Below, piece by piece: positions 8,757 to 17,741 of a stretch of 64,000 nt of DNA. Location: the NCBI RefSeq assembly GCF_937958065.1, contig NZ_CALFXI010000080.1, positions 1 through 64,000 of the forward strand, given 5' to 3'. Numbering within the stretch: the first letter of the stretch is position 1; each line of letters starts with the position of its first letter. The stretch is from an uncultured Steroidobacter sp. (lineage in GTDB: Bacteria; Pseudomonadota; Gammaproteobacteria; Steroidobacterales; Steroidobacteraceae). The notes under the pieces were generated by a model. It saw only the letters and a list, made by a program, of their open reading frames with translations, was not told the origin of the DNA and did no database searches. The translations under genes and the position numbers were made by a program.

Positions 8757-9494
8757 TCAGGCGGCCGCGACGGCCTCGCTCACCAGATCGCCGATGCGCG
8801 CCAGGAAATCAGTGCTCATCGCCGGATGGAAACGTTGCGCGTCGGGGCTGCCGATCGCGAGCAGGCCGAAGCCGGCTTCGCGACCGAGTGGTACGAGCGC
8901 GGCCGAACCGATCTCGACCGTGCCGGCGCCGAACAGGAAGTCGCGCTGACTGTCGCGGATCTGGCCGCAGCGGGGGCGGGCCGATTCGAACAGGGTGTCG
9001 AACATTTTCAGCTCGGGCGCATTCGCGTCCATCATTCGCAGATGACGGCTGTCGATGCCGCTGAAACCGGTCGGACGATTCGGTGCGAGCAGCAGCAACC
9101 ATTCGGAAGCGCCGAAATCTTCACGCAGCGACGTCTCCATCGAGTCCAGCAGCGCGGCGGCGCTGCGTGCGCGCACCAGGCGACAGGCGAGGCGATGGAT
9201 CTTCGCGGCGAGCACGTCATTGCTACGAGCCACATCGATCAGCTCGCGCAGTCGCGATTCCAATGACTGATTCTTTTCGCGCAGTGCCGAGACCTGGCGC
9301 TCGACCAGCGACACGGTGGCATTGCCACGGCTGTGCGGGAGCTTCAGTTTGGTCAGCAGCGTGGCATGACGCTCGAAGAATTCGACATTGTTCTGCAGGT
9401 AGTCGGCGATCTCGGTCTCGCTCGGCCCCGCCAGCTTGCTGGCCGCGGGGGTGAGATTCTCGACATCGACACCGCGGACCGGTTGCTTGCTCAT
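8757..9494 (-). CDS. DUF484 family protein
   Basis: A 245-residue protein of the DUF484 (YigA-like) family with a GAF-like fold. An N-terminal helix pair (ETEIADYLQNNVEFFERHATLLTKLKLPH) is followed by a coiled-coil stretch (SLVERQVSALREKNQSLESRLRELI) and a GAF-type domain ending in PDAQRFHPAMSTDFLARIGDLV. Function is unknown; it is consistently placed between dapF and xerC, exactly as here. It may be cotranscribed with dapF (34-base gap) and xerC (25-base gap). Confidence 0.92.
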   Translation of the reverse strand: MSKQPVRGVDVENLTPAASKLAGPSETEIADYLQNNVEFFERHATLLTKLKLPHSRGNATVSLVERQVSALREKNQSLESRLRELIDVARSNDVLAAKIHRLACRLVRARSAAALLDSMETSLREDFGASEWLLLLAPNRPTGFSGIDSRHLRMMDANAPELKMFDTLFESARPRCGQIRDSQRDFLFGAGTVEIGSAALVPLGREAGFGLLAIGSPDAQRFHPAMSTDFLARIGDLVSEAVAAA

Positions 9495-9528
9495 ACAGGT
9501 GCCTTGTTGTTCCGCTTGCTTCTCATGC

Positions 9529-10353
9529 TCAAATTTCCACCGTGCCTTCGAACACGGTGACCGCCGGGCCGGTGAGCCACAGCGCCTTGCCCGGGCCGGG
9601 CCAGCGCACGATCATGCGACCGCCCGGTGCGTCCACCTGCACTTCCTCTTGCAGCAGCCCCCAGCGTCGCCCGACAGCGACAGCGCCACAGGCTCCGGTG
9701 CCGCAGGCTTGCGTCTCTCCGACACCGCGCTCGAACACCCGCAGACGGATGTGAGTGGGGCTGACCACTTCCATGAAGCCCACGTTGGTGCGCTTCGGGA
9801 AGCGGGAATGATTCTCCACCGCGGGCCCGAGTGTGTCCACGGCAGCTTCTCGTACCGAGGGCACTTGGATGACAGCGTGCGGATTGCCCATCGAGACGGC
9901 GCCGATCTGCAGCTCCTTCTCATCGACCCGCAGCGGATACACGTCGGCTTCGCGTGAAGCTTCGAACGGCAGCGCTTCGGGAGCGAAGTTCGGCACGCCC
10001 ATGTCGACCGACACCAGGCCGTCCTCCCGCAGCAAGCCGTTGACCTGGCCGCCGGGGCTGTCCATCTGCACGCGGGCTTTGCCCAGCCGGCGAGCGACCA
10101 GGCTGGCGATACAGCGGGCGCCGTTGCCACATTGCTCGACCTCCGAGCCGTCGGCATTGAAGATGCGATAGAACACATCGAAGCCCTGCTTCGCGGGCGG
10201 CATCAGCACCAGCGCCTGATCGAAACCGATGCCGATGCGGCGATCGGCGAGGCGGCGGAACACTTCGGCGGAGGGCAGTTCCATGCCGGCCGGAGCATCG
10301 AACACGATGAAGTCGTTGCCCAGGCCCTGCATCTTGGTGAAAGACAGGCGCAT
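9529..10353 (-). CDS. dapF: Diaminopimelate epimerase
   Basis: Interconverts LL- and meso-diaminopimelate for lysine and peptidoglycan synthesis, without a cofactor. The two catalytic cysteines are present: Cys75 in EQCGNGARC and Cys217 in QACGTGACG. The N-terminus MRLSFTKMQGLGNDFIVFD is standard and 274 residues is normal. It heads the minus-strand block dapF-DUF484-xerC-hslV-hslU. The small lipoprotein gene (lptM/yifL) that often precedes dapF in enterics is not seen; instead a ParA-type gene is divergent, 100 bases away. Confidence 0.97.
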   Translation of the reverse strand: MRLSFTKMQGLGNDFIVFDAPAGMELPSAEVFRRLADRRIGIGFDQALVLMPPAKQGFDVFYRIFNADGSEVEQCGNGARCIASLVARRLGKARVQMDSPGGQVNGLLREDGLVSVDMGVPNFAPEALPFEASREADVYPLRVDEKELQIGAVSMGNPHAVIQVPSVREAAVDTLGPAVENHSRFPKRTNVGFMEVVSPTHIRLRVFERGVGETQACGTGACGAVAVGRRWGLLQEEVQVDAPGGRMIVRWPGPGKALWLTGPAVTVFEGTVEI

Positions 10354-10453
10354 GCGCGCAGCATATCATTCGCAACAACGCGAAACCCAGCACAGTCCGG
10401 TGCGCCCGATCGGCCCCAAGATCGTGCTGTTTTCCGGCGGAGCGAGGCATTTC

Positions 10454-11095
10454 ATGCGCCACGTGATGGTAATGAACTCCAAGGGCGGCAGCGGCAAGAG
10501 CACGCTGGCGACCAACATCGCTTGTTACTTTGCGAGCCAGGACGCCAAGGTCACCATCGCCGACTACGATCCGCAGCGCTCCAGCCTCGACTGGCTGGCG
10601 CTGCGCCCCGACGATCTGCCCAGGATCGCCGGCGTGGCGGCCTACGACGAAGGCATCCGGGGCGTGCCGCGCGATACCGACGTGCTGGTCATCGACGCCC
10701 CGGCCCGGACCCATGGCGCCGAGATGAACGAGCTGGTGCGGCGGGCCGAGACCATCCTCGTGCCGGTGATGCCCTCACCCATCGACATGAAAGCCTCGGC
10801 GCGCTTCATGGAAGAACTGCTCGAGCTGGGCAAGGTGCAACGTCAACAGGCACGGCTCGGCATGGTGGCGAACCGGGTGCGGGAGAACACGCTGCTGTTC
10901 GACGAGCTGGATCAGTATCTGGACAAGCTCAAGGTGCCGTATCTCGGCCAGCTGCGGCAGTCGACCAACTACCTGCGCGCCTACCAGCGCGGCATGGGCA
11001 TTTTCGAGCTGCCCGAGTATCTGGCCAGCCCCGACTGGGAGCAGTGGAAGCCCATCACCAGGTGGCTGGACAGCAAAAAAAGCCAGCCGAATTAG
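10454..11095 (+). CDS. Orphan ParA-type ATPase
   Basis: A 213-residue MinD/ParA-family ATPase with the deviant Walker A KGGSGKST near the N-terminus, the DYDPQRSS switch segment and Walker B VLVIDAPART. Such proteins use ATP-dependent dimerisation on DNA or membrane to position a cargo. There is no ParB, parS-like repeat or Min partner nearby, so this is an orphan whose cargo is unknown. ATG 10454 (MRHVMVMNSKGG) is preferred; ATG 10466 in the same frame is an alternative. Its stop overlaps the stop region of the convergent SDR gene by four bases. Confidence 0.85.
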   Translation: MRHVMVMNSKGGSGKSTLATNIACYFASQDAKVTIADYDPQRSSLDWLALRPDDLPRIAGVAAYDEGIRGVPRDTDVLVIDAPARTHGAEMNELVRRAETILVPVMPSPIDMKASARFMEELLELGKVQRQQARLGMVANRVRENTLLFDELDQYLDKLKVPYLGQLRQSTNYLRAYQRGMGIFELPEYLASPDWEQWKPITRWLDSKKSQPN

Positions 11096-11973
11096 CTTCC
11101 CAGGCTCGCGCGGATGCCGGCCGCCGGGTCGGCGTAGCGCAGTTTCACGCCCAGATGCTTCAGCATCCGGTCATTGCTGACCCGGCGCGATTCATTGAGG
11201 AAGGACAGCCGCTCGGGGCTGAAGGTGAGCTGGGCTTCTTCCATCGAGACGCGCGGCGGACGGGGCAGGCCGGCAAGGTCCGCGACCAGGTCGATGAACT
11301 CGGTCGAGCTGATGCAATTGCCGTCGGTGACGTTGTAAACGCCGCGCGCTTCCTTGTTCTCGATGGCCGCTTCGCAGGCCGCGACCAGGTCATCCACATG
11401 GATGCGGTTGCTGATGCCGGCGTCTTCGGGTCGCACCACCGGCTCCGCCTTCCGCAATCGCTCCAGGGGCAGCCGCTCGGGGCCATAGATTCCAGGCACT
11501 CGTAACACGACCCGGCGAACGCGTCGTTCGTGGCACCACACGCGAGTCATTTCCTCCGCGCTTACACGGCGTCGGGCTCGATCGGTCCGCGGCATCACGG
11601 GGGTGCTCTCGTCCACCATGCCGCCTTCGGCGTCGCCGTACACACCGGTCGTGCTCATGTAGACGAAGCTCTTCGGCGGCACGAACGCGAGGTGCAGAAA
11701 TCGATCCAGCCGCAGGTCGCTCTCGCCCGAGGCGGGCGGCGGGGCGAGATAGACGATGGCTTCCTGGTCCAGGCGCTCCGGCAGGCTGGCGCCGACCCGC
11801 ACCCGATCCAGGTCGATGACGATGGTCTTCAAGCCCTGGCGTTCCAGCGCCGCGGACTTGTCGTTGGTACGGACCAGGGCCGTGACCTCGTAACGCTCGT
11901 GCAGGCGGGCCGCCAGCCGCTGGCCCACATAGCCACAGCCGGCAATCAGGATATGGGGACGAGTCGCGCTCAT
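11092..11973 (-). CDS. NAD(P)-dependent SDR / epimerase-like protein (YeeZ type)
   Basis: A 293-residue atypical/extended short-chain dehydrogenase-reductase. The Rossmann glycine motif is GCGYVGQRLA (about residues 12-21). STTGVYGDAEGG corresponds to the active-site serine/tyrosine region, but the canonical YxxxK is not evident (RRRVSAEEMTRVW instead), which is typical of atypical SDRs. IHVDDLVAACEAAI is the family's substrate-domain helix. Substrate unknown; YeeZ-like proteins are often annotated as nucleotide-sugar epimerases without proof. The gene is divergent from the GbsR/MarR regulator (83-base gap). Confidence 0.85.
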   Translation of the reverse strand: MSATRPHILIAGCGYVGQRLAARLHERYEVTALVRTNDKSAALERQGLKTIVIDLDRVRVGASLPERLDQEAIVYLAPPPASGESDLRLDRFLHLAFVPPKSFVYMSTTGVYGDAEGGMVDESTPVMPRTDRARRRVSAEEMTRVWCHERRVRRVVLRVPGIYGPERLPLERLRKAEPVVRPEDAGISNRIHVDDLVAACEAAIENKEARGVYNVTDGNCISSTEFIDLVADLAGLPRPPRVSMEEAQLTFSPERLSFLNESRRVSNDRMLKHLGVKLRYADPAAGIRASLGS

Positions 11974-12056
11974 GCCCGCCCTCGGGCCAGCGGCTTGACA
12001 CGGTATCGGAGCATATTTAAATTTCAGAAAAGACAGAAATTACGGATGGGTCGATC

Positions 12057-12578
12057 ATGCAGCTTACTCCCACCATGCATCGGTGCGTGCTCCATTGGGG
12101 CGAAATGGCCGGCCGCTGGGGCGTCAGTCGTTCGGTAGCGCAGATCCACGCCTTGTTGTTCCTGGCGCCCGCGCCGCTCACCGCGGACGAGATCGCGGAA
12201 ACACTCAACGTGGCACGTTCGAATGTGAGCGTCAGCCTCAAGGAGCTGCAGGCCTGGGATCTGGTCAGCGTGACTCATCAACTGGGCGATCGGCGCGACT
12301 ACTTTCAGGCGCGCAAGGATATATGGGAAGTGCTCACCATGATCATGGATGGCCGTAAGAAGCGCGAGATCGACCCGACTTTACAGATGTTGCGCGAAGC
12401 GACCGCCGAGGCCAAAAAGGATCACGAGACGCCCGAGCCGGTCAAACAGCGCATCGGCGACATGCTCGAATTCCTCGAAGAGGTGTCGGGCTGGTACGAG
12501 CAGGTCCGCGCCATGCCGCGACCCACATTGTTGAAGCTCATGCGCATGGGCACGAAGGTGGCAAAGATCGTCACATGA
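12057..12578 (+). CDS. GbsR/MarR family transcriptional regulator
   Basis: A 173-residue winged-helix DNA-binding protein. The N-terminal region WGEMAGRWGVSRSVAQIHALLFLAP and the recognition region PLTADEIAETLNVARSNVSVSLKELQAW are typical of the GbsR/YvaV branch of MarR regulators, followed by the wing (HQLGDRRDYFQARKDIWEV) and a C-terminal dimerisation helix. The stop codon overlaps the next gene's start as ATGA, so it is cotranscribed with the TIGR01777 epimerase and may control it and the divergent SDR gene. The ligand is unknown. Confidence 0.9.
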   Translation: MQLTPTMHRCVLHWGEMAGRWGVSRSVAQIHALLFLAPAPLTADEIAETLNVARSNVSVSLKELQAWDLVSVTHQLGDRRDYFQARKDIWEVLTMIMDGRKKREIDPTLQMLREATAEAKKDHETPEPVKQRIGDMLEFLEEVSGWYEQVRAMPRPTLLKLMRMGTKVAKIVT

Positions 12579-13549
12579 GCCGGCCGGAGTGGCAACGCAT
12601 GCCGCGGCGTGCCGTTCACTCGGACGCGCCCGGCGTCGTGTTGGTCACGGGCGCGACCGGCTTCATCGGTCGCAGACTCTGTCGAAGGCTGCTCGCAGAC
12701 GGTCACACCATCCTGGCTCTGACACGCGATGCGCAGCGTGCGCGCACCGCGCTCGGTTCCTCCGTGCGAGTGATCACCGCACTCGATGAGCTCCAGGCGA
12801 GCGAACATATCGACATCGTCGTGAATCTCGCGGGCGCGCCGATTCTCGCGCGGCCGTGGAGTGCGGCGCGTCGCGCTGAATTGCTCGACAGTCGCCTGAG
12901 TGTCACGAACAAGATCACCGAGTTGATCGCGCGCCTCGACTACAAGCCCGAGGTGTTGATCAACGCGTCCGCGATTGGTTACTACGGCGTGCGCGGCGAA
13001 GAGGAGATCACCGAAGCGGCGCGTGGCCAGCCGATATTTCAATCGCACCTGTGCCAGGCTTGGGAGCTGGCGGCGCAGGCGGCCGAGCAATATGACGTTC
13101 GCGTGTGTCGCCTGCGCTTCGGCATCGTGCTGGGAATGACGGGCGGCGCATTGCCGGGGTTGATCCGGCCGGCCCGCATGCGGATGCGGGTGGTGCTTGG
13201 CTCCGGTCAGCAATGGCAGTCGTGGGTTCACATCGACGATCTGCTCGATCTGCTGTGGTTCTGTATCAAACACCAGGACATGAGCGGCGGCATCAATGTC
13301 ACTTCGCCGCGTCCGGTGCGACAGCAGGAGTTTGCCGAGACCTTGGCCGCGCAATTCGGTCGATCCATTCCAGTGCGCGTGCCGGCGGTCGTGTTGCGAG
13401 CCGCGCTCGGTGAAATGTCACAATTGCTGCTCGAAGGCCAGAAGGTGCTGCCGGCGAAGGCGTTGCACGCCGGCTTCGCGTTCCGCTATCCCGACTTGAA
13501 CGCGGCCCTTGCCGAACTGTTGCGTGCTAAAGATCCTGCGACGGCATGA
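12575..13549 (+). CDS. TIGR01777 family epimerase
   Basis: A 324-residue extended-SDR protein of the TIGR01777/YfcH family, with the glycine-rich nucleotide site VTGATGFIGRRLCRRLL, the family segments NLAGAPI and INASAIGYYG, and the C-terminal DUF1731 region (LGEMSQLLLEGQKVLPAKALHAGFAFRYPDL). Function is uncharacterised; cell-division (SulA-like) annotations of this family lack evidence. It overlaps the upstream regulator gene by four bases and the convergent reductase gene by 23 bases at its 3' end. Confidence 0.92.
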   Translation: MSRPEWQRMPRRAVHSDAPGVVLVTGATGFIGRRLCRRLLADGHTILALTRDAQRARTALGSSVRVITALDELQASEHIDIVVNLAGAPILARPWSAARRAELLDSRLSVTNKITELIARLDYKPEVLINASAIGYYGVRGEEEITEAARGQPIFQSHLCQAWELAAQAAEQYDVRVCRLRFGIVLGMTGGALPGLIRPARMRMRVVLGSGQQWQSWVHIDDLLDLLWFCIKHQDMSGGINVTSPRPVRQQEFAETLAAQFGRSIPVRVPAVVLRAALGEMSQLLLEGQKVLPAKALHAGFAFRYPDLNAALAELLRAKDPATA

Positions 13550-14606
13550 ACGTGTTGCCGAGCCTCGCCAGGACATCCGGCGCGTAATCGAACGAATCGA
13601 AGAACAACTGCTCGGGCGGCAAGCCGCGATGCGTGAACTCGTGGCGAATCGTCTCGACCATCACCGGCGGCCCGCTCGCGTAGACATCGACCTTGGCGAG
13701 GTCCGGGTGGTCTTCCAACGCCGCGGCATGCACCCAGCCCGTTCGACCTTGCCAACGATCTTCGGCGCGCGGCGCCGAGAGCACGGGGATGTATCGAAGA
13801 TTGGGATGCTTCTCGGTCAGCGCTCGAAGATGCGCGTCTTCATACAAATCAGGCGCCGTCTGTGCGCCCCAATACAGATACAGCTGCCGGCGATCGCCCA
13901 CTTCGAGCAGGCTGTGCAGCATGGAGCGCAGCGGCGCATAACCGGTGCCGCCGCCGATCAGCAGCGCCGGCCGTGGCGACTCGCGACGGAACCAGAACTG
14001 CCCGAGCGGTCCTTCGATCCGCAGCAGTGATTTTTCCAAGGTGCCGTCGAACAGTTGCTGCGTGAATTCGCCGCTCGACACGCGCCGGATGTGCAGCTCG
14101 AGCATCTTGCCGTCGCCCGGCGTGCTGGCGATGGAGAAGCTGCGCCGGCGGTTCTGCGGCAGCATGATGTCCAGATACTGGCCGGGCACAAAATGGAAAT
14201 ATTCGCTGGCTGGCACGCGCAGGAAGACCGCCATGATGTCGGCAGTGAGCCGCTGCGTCCGCTCGATGCGGCAAGGCAGGCTCTTGACGACGATCTCCGG
14301 CACCGGCGGGCGGATCTCGCGCACCTCGATCGTGAGATCTTCGCTGGCTGCATGGGCCTGGCAGAGCAGCGCATAGCCATCGCGCTCTTCGTCCGCCATC
14401 AAGCCGAGCGGCCGGCCATGCGGATAACTCACTTCACCCTGGCGAATGCGAGCGCGGCACGAAGAACAATGCCCGCCCTTGCAGCTGTGCGGAAGATTCA
14501 AGCCGGCGCGTAATGCCGCATCGAGGATGGTCTCGCCGCGCTCGACGGTGAGGATCTGCTGCGATGGCAGCAGCGTGACGCGGGCATAAGGCCGGGACGC
14601 GGACAT
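13527..14606 (-). CDS. Ferredoxin-NAD(P)H reductase (CDP-6-deoxy-glucoseen reductase-like)
   Basis: A 359-residue electron-transfer flavoprotein. An N-terminal plant-type [2Fe-2S] ferredoxin domain has cysteines 42, 47, 50 (CKGGHCSSC) and 82. It is followed by an FAD domain (RRSFSIAS, binding the isoalloxazine/phosphate) and an NAD(P)H domain (LLIGGGTGYAPLRSML, VYASGPPVMVE). Automated pipelines call this architecture CDP-6-deoxy-delta-3,4-glucoseen reductase, but no deoxysugar genes are nearby, so it is better read as a generic oxygenase-type reductase. It lies ten bases after hemY on the same strand and is probably the last gene of the hem transcript. Confidence 0.88.
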   Translation of the reverse strand: MSASRPYARVTLLPSQQILTVERGETILDAALRAGLNLPHSCKGGHCSSCRARIRQGEVSYPHGRPLGLMADEERDGYALLCQAHAASEDLTIEVREIRPPVPEIVVKSLPCRIERTQRLTADIMAVFLRVPASEYFHFVPGQYLDIMLPQNRRRSFSIASTPGDGKMLELHIRRVSSGEFTQQLFDGTLEKSLLRIEGPLGQFWFRRESPRPALLIGGGTGYAPLRSMLHSLLEVGDRRQLYLYWGAQTAPDLYEDAHLRALTEKHPNLRYIPVLSAPRAEDRWQGRTGWVHAAALEDHPDLAKVDVYASGPPVMVETIRHEFTHRGLPPEQLFFDSFDYAPDVLARLGNTFMPSQDL

Positions 14607-14615
14607 GGCGAAGTT

Positions 14616-15857
14616 CTAATTCCTCCGGCGATCGACTTGTCGGCGCTCTTGAAAACGGCGCGCGCGGATCTTCGGCAGGTTGGCCTTGCGGCCGATGGCG
14701 AACGCGAGAGCGTCGTTCAGTGCCTTCATCGAGCGCTCGCGATCGCCCAGCTGTTCCATCAGGCTGGCGAGCAATTGGTACGCTTCCAGGCGCGGGCGGA
14801 TTGCGATGCTGGTTTCCAGAAAGCTGCGTGCCTTGCCATAGAGCTCGGCGCGAGTCGCCAGCTGTGCGCAGGCGAACAGCAGCGCCGGGTCATCGCTGTG
14901 CGCGGGCAGCCACGCTTCGGCGCGATCCAGCGTCTTGAGCGGTTCACTGGTCTCCAGCTCGCCGAAAGCCAGCACCGCCGATTCATTCCACTGTTTGTTG
15001 AGACAGTCACGCAGCGCGGTTTCCGCGGCTTCGTGATCGCCGCAGGCCATGGACGCGCGGGCGTATGCCACTACGATCTCGGGATGCCGGGCCAGCGACC
15101 GGGAGGTTTCTTTCCAGGCGGCCTTCAATTCATTCAGGTCGCCTCGGGTGCCGGCATCCTTCAGGCGGTCCAGGTGAACCTGCGCGACCGTCTCGTCGAC
15201 CATCGCGGCCGTGATCCCGCGCGTACTGCGCAGTCGTGGCTCCAGGGCCTGCAACTTCTGCCAGTCGCCAGACTGACGATACGCACGAGCCAGCAGCAGC
15301 AAACCGCGCGCGTTCTGTTGCTTCATCGCTTCGAGCTGTTCGAGCGTCGTCAGCGCAGCTTGCAATTGCTTGTGTTTGAGCAGGACTTCGGCCTGCATGA
15401 CCAGCGCGGGCGCCCGGCGATCGGGAGCAACTTCCAGAGCGCGCTGCAGATACTCGTCGCGCCGCTCCGCCGCGCCTTGCAGGTCGGCGGCGCGAGCTGC
15501 CGTCAGGTAGTGAGCCGCCGGATTCTCGGCTTCGCGCACGTGACGCGTCAGCGTGTTCTCCGCAGCTTCCCAATTGCCTTCGGACAGCTCCAGGATGCCC
15601 TGAGCGAAACTGCGACGCGCGCGTTCATGGCGGCGTGCTTCCTGCGCGGCTTTCCATGAGCGGCGCGCGGTAATGAGCTTGATCACCAGGCGCACCGCGA
15701 AGTACGCCGCGATCAGCACCAGGGCGAAGGTCACGGCCGACATTTCAATCAAGCGTCCGGCGAAGCGCAGCGCCACGTAACCTGGATCGCCCAACACGAT
15801 GTTGGCAAGCAGGCCGGCGATGATCATCGCCGCCGCGATGTAGAGGCCGCTTCTCAT
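14616..15857 (-). CDS. hemY: HemY, membrane-anchored TPR protein
   Basis: A 413-residue HemY-family protein. Two N-terminal membrane helices (about residues 5-23 and 39-60) are followed by tetratricopeptide repeats such as AAHYLTAARAADLQGAAERRDEYLQRALEV and GLLLLARAYRQSGDWQKL. In proteobacteria HemY lies at the end of hemCDXY and is thought to scaffold or regulate late tetrapyrrole synthesis; it is not the protoporphyrinogen oxidase also called HemY in Bacillus. It follows hemX by six bases. The C-terminal tail is very basic. Confidence 0.92.
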   Translation of the reverse strand: MRSGLYIAAAMIIAGLLANIVLGDPGYVALRFAGRLIEMSAVTFALVLIAAYFAVRLVIKLITARRSWKAAQEARRHERARRSFAQGILELSEGNWEAAENTLTRHVREAENPAAHYLTAARAADLQGAAERRDEYLQRALEVAPDRRAPALVMQAEVLLKHKQLQAALTTLEQLEAMKQQNARGLLLLARAYRQSGDWQKLQALEPRLRSTRGITAAMVDETVAQVHLDRLKDAGTRGDLNELKAAWKETSRSLARHPEIVVAYARASMACGDHEAAETALRDCLNKQWNESAVLAFGELETSEPLKTLDRAEAWLPAHSDDPALLFACAQLATRAELYGKARSFLETSIAIRPRLEAYQLLASLMEQLGDRERSMKALNDALAFAIGRKANLPKIRARRFQERRQVDRRRN

Positions 15858-15863
15858 CCGCGA

Positions 15864-16922
15864 TTACTCCGGGCCCCGGCGCGACGCGACCATCCGGCGC
15901 AGCGAGTTGATCGAGCTGTTCACGTTGGGGAGCGGCGGATCGATGTTGATCGGCTCGAGCGCCTGCACTTCGGCCAACAGGGTCTGCGCTTCCGGCTTGG
16001 AAAGATCGAAGAATTCTCCGAGCGAGCGCCGTGCGCCCGCAAGTGCGGTTCGATACGCCTGTTCATCATGACGGATCACGGCCGTACGGGCCGCGAACAG
16101 CAACAACTGCAGATGCTGACGCCTGAGCAGCGCTTCTTCGGCGGTGAGCACGCTGCCGGAGATATCGTCCACTTTGCGCACGACGATGAGATTCGAGAGC
16201 GTCTGGCTGAGAATGGCGCCGGCGCGAGCAAACATTCCGTCCGGCAACTTGCTGCGATCGAAGGCATTGCGCTCGCTCGTCAGGATGCCCTTGACCGGAG
16301 CATCGCTCGCGCGCTGTTCGGCGCTGATCAGACGGGACAGGATGCCGGTGGTGTCGGGTATCTGCACGGCTCGCAGCGCTTGCAGCTCCCTGGCGATTTC
16401 CTGGCGCACCGAGGCGAACGACGCGTCCCGCAGCGATGCCAGTCGCAGGTCCGCCGACTCCAGCGCCACCATCGCCGTCTCGATATCGCGGTCCAGGGTG
16501 AGCCGGCGCTGTGCCAGCTCGAGAAGAAACAAAGCTTCGGCACGCGACCACGCGCGCTCCGGCCCTTCGGCGCGGCCGCGCAGCTCTTCGACGGTCGACG
16601 CCAGTTCCTGCAGCTGCTGGGGCGCGTCGTTGAGCGTATCCAGACGGCGGTTCAGGTCGCGATGAGCCTGTCGCTCGCGGCTCGCCTGGCTCCTCAATTC
16701 CGCGCGCAGCAGCTCCCGGTCGGCATTGGCTGCGGCCAGCGTGGCGTTGGCGGTGTCGAGCTTGTCCCGCATCGAGTCCAGCCGCATCAGGCCATAGCCG
16801 GCGATTGCCAGCGCGAGCACGGCAATAGCTGTGGTCAATCGACTGTACGTGTGCGCACGACGGGTCCTCGACGAATCGCCGGGAGCAGACGAGCTGATGG
16901 TTTCAGGACCGGTCTCGGCCAT
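15864..16922 (-). CDS. hemX: HemX, uroporphyrinogen operon membrane protein
   Basis: A 352-residue HemX-family protein often misannotated as uroporphyrinogen-III C-methyltransferase, although it has no methyltransferase motifs. It has one N-terminal membrane span (TAIAVLALAIAGYGLM, about residues 32-47), a long coiled coil (SMRDKLDTANATLAAANADRELLRAEL onward) and the conserved HemX body (ALFLLELAQRRLTLDRDIETA; GARRSLGEFFDL). It probably links tetrapyrrole enzymes to the membrane. It is located between hemD and hemY as expected. Confidence 0.92.
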   Translation of the reverse strand: MAETGPETISSSAPGDSSRTRRAHTYSRLTTAIAVLALAIAGYGLMRLDSMRDKLDTANATLAAANADRELLRAELRSQASRERQAHRDLNRRLDTLNDAPQQLQELASTVEELRGRAEGPERAWSRAEALFLLELAQRRLTLDRDIETAMVALESADLRLASLRDASFASVRQEIARELQALRAVQIPDTTGILSRLISAEQRASDAPVKGILTSERNAFDRSKLPDGMFARAGAILSQTLSNLIVVRKVDDISGSVLTAEEALLRRQHLQLLLFAARTAVIRHDEQAYRTALAGARRSLGEFFDLSKPEAQTLLAEVQALEPINIDPPLPNVNSSINSLRRMVASRRGPE

Positions 16923-16970
16923 AGGAAGGTGGCTGCTTGCGACGCGCGTATCCTAACACGCAGTGCACAT

Positions 16971-17741
16971 TCAGGCCGCCCGGGCGCGTGTCCTCCAGCG
17001 CGCCAACGCACCGATCATGGAAGCGTCGTCGGCGGCGTTCGCGACGATCAGCGTCCCGCTCAATCCCGCGGCCTGGGCCGCCTCACCGATGCGACGGCTG
17101 GCGACCAGCAGTGCGCTTTCGCGGAGCAGTGCGCGGCCACGCTCGGAGAGCATGGCGATCAGGTTATGCAATGTTTCGATGCTGGTCGCCGTGACCACAT
17201 CAATACCTTCGTTCTGCCAGCGTGTTTCCAGCGCGTCGCGCGCCGCCTCGTCGAGCGAAGGGCGAACGCGCTTGTAGACGTCGAGCGTTTCGACGATCAG
17301 GCCGCGCGCAGTGAACGATTCGCGCATCAGCTCACGGCCGCCCGAGCCGCGCACGATCAGCACTTTCGCGCCTTCGCCCAATGTGACATCGGGATGTGCC
17401 AGCAAAGCTTCGCTGTTGAAGCCGGCTTCGGGAACGATATCGGCCGGCAGGTCCGCCTCTTTCAAGGCCGCCGCCGTCGCCTTGCCGATGGCGGCGATGC
17501 GTGCCGTCGGGCTCTTTTCGATCAAGTGCGCGCCATGCGCGACCGCGTTGACGCTGGCGAACACGATCAGGTCGTGACCGCTCGCCCTCGCAGCTGGAAC
17601 AGGCGTGATCTCCACCGCCGGAAAGGCGATACCAACTCCGCCTCGTTGCTGAATCTGTTCGCAAAGCACGGCGGCCTGCGGAGCCGGGCGAGTCACCAGC
17701 ACCGTGAGCTCGGCGAGCGGCGGCATGACTTTCGGAATCAT
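16971..17741 (-). CDS. hemD: Uroporphyrinogen-III synthase
   Basis: Closes and inverts ring D of hydroxymethylbilane to give uroporphyrinogen III. At 256 residues, it has the two-lobe HemD fold suggested by VLVTRPAPQAAVLCEQIQQRGG at the start, IVFASVNAVAHG (the SVNAV segment), KVLIVRGSGGRELMRE in the middle and VVTATSIETLHNLI near the end. HemD sequences are poorly conserved, so the position four bases inside the end of hemC is strong support. A second HemD-like gene is at 34328. Confidence 0.94.
   Translation of the reverse strand: MIPKVMPPLAELTVLVTRPAPQAAVLCEQIQQRGGVGIAFPAVEITPVPAARASGHDLIVFASVNAVAHGAHLIEKSPTARIAAIGKATAAALKEADLPADIVPEAGFNSEALLAHPDVTLGEGAKVLIVRGSGGRELMRESFTARGLIVETLDVYKRVRPSLDEAARDALETRWQNEGIDVVTATSIETLHNLIAMLSERGRALLRESALLVASRRIGEAAQAAGLSGTLIVANAADDASMIGALARWRTRARAA

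Noticed and set aside
15864..16922. HemX as a uroporphyrinogen-III C-methyltransferase
   Set aside because: The protein lacks SAM-binding motifs and is a membrane-anchored coiled-coil protein; the methyltransferase name is a known annotation carry-over.
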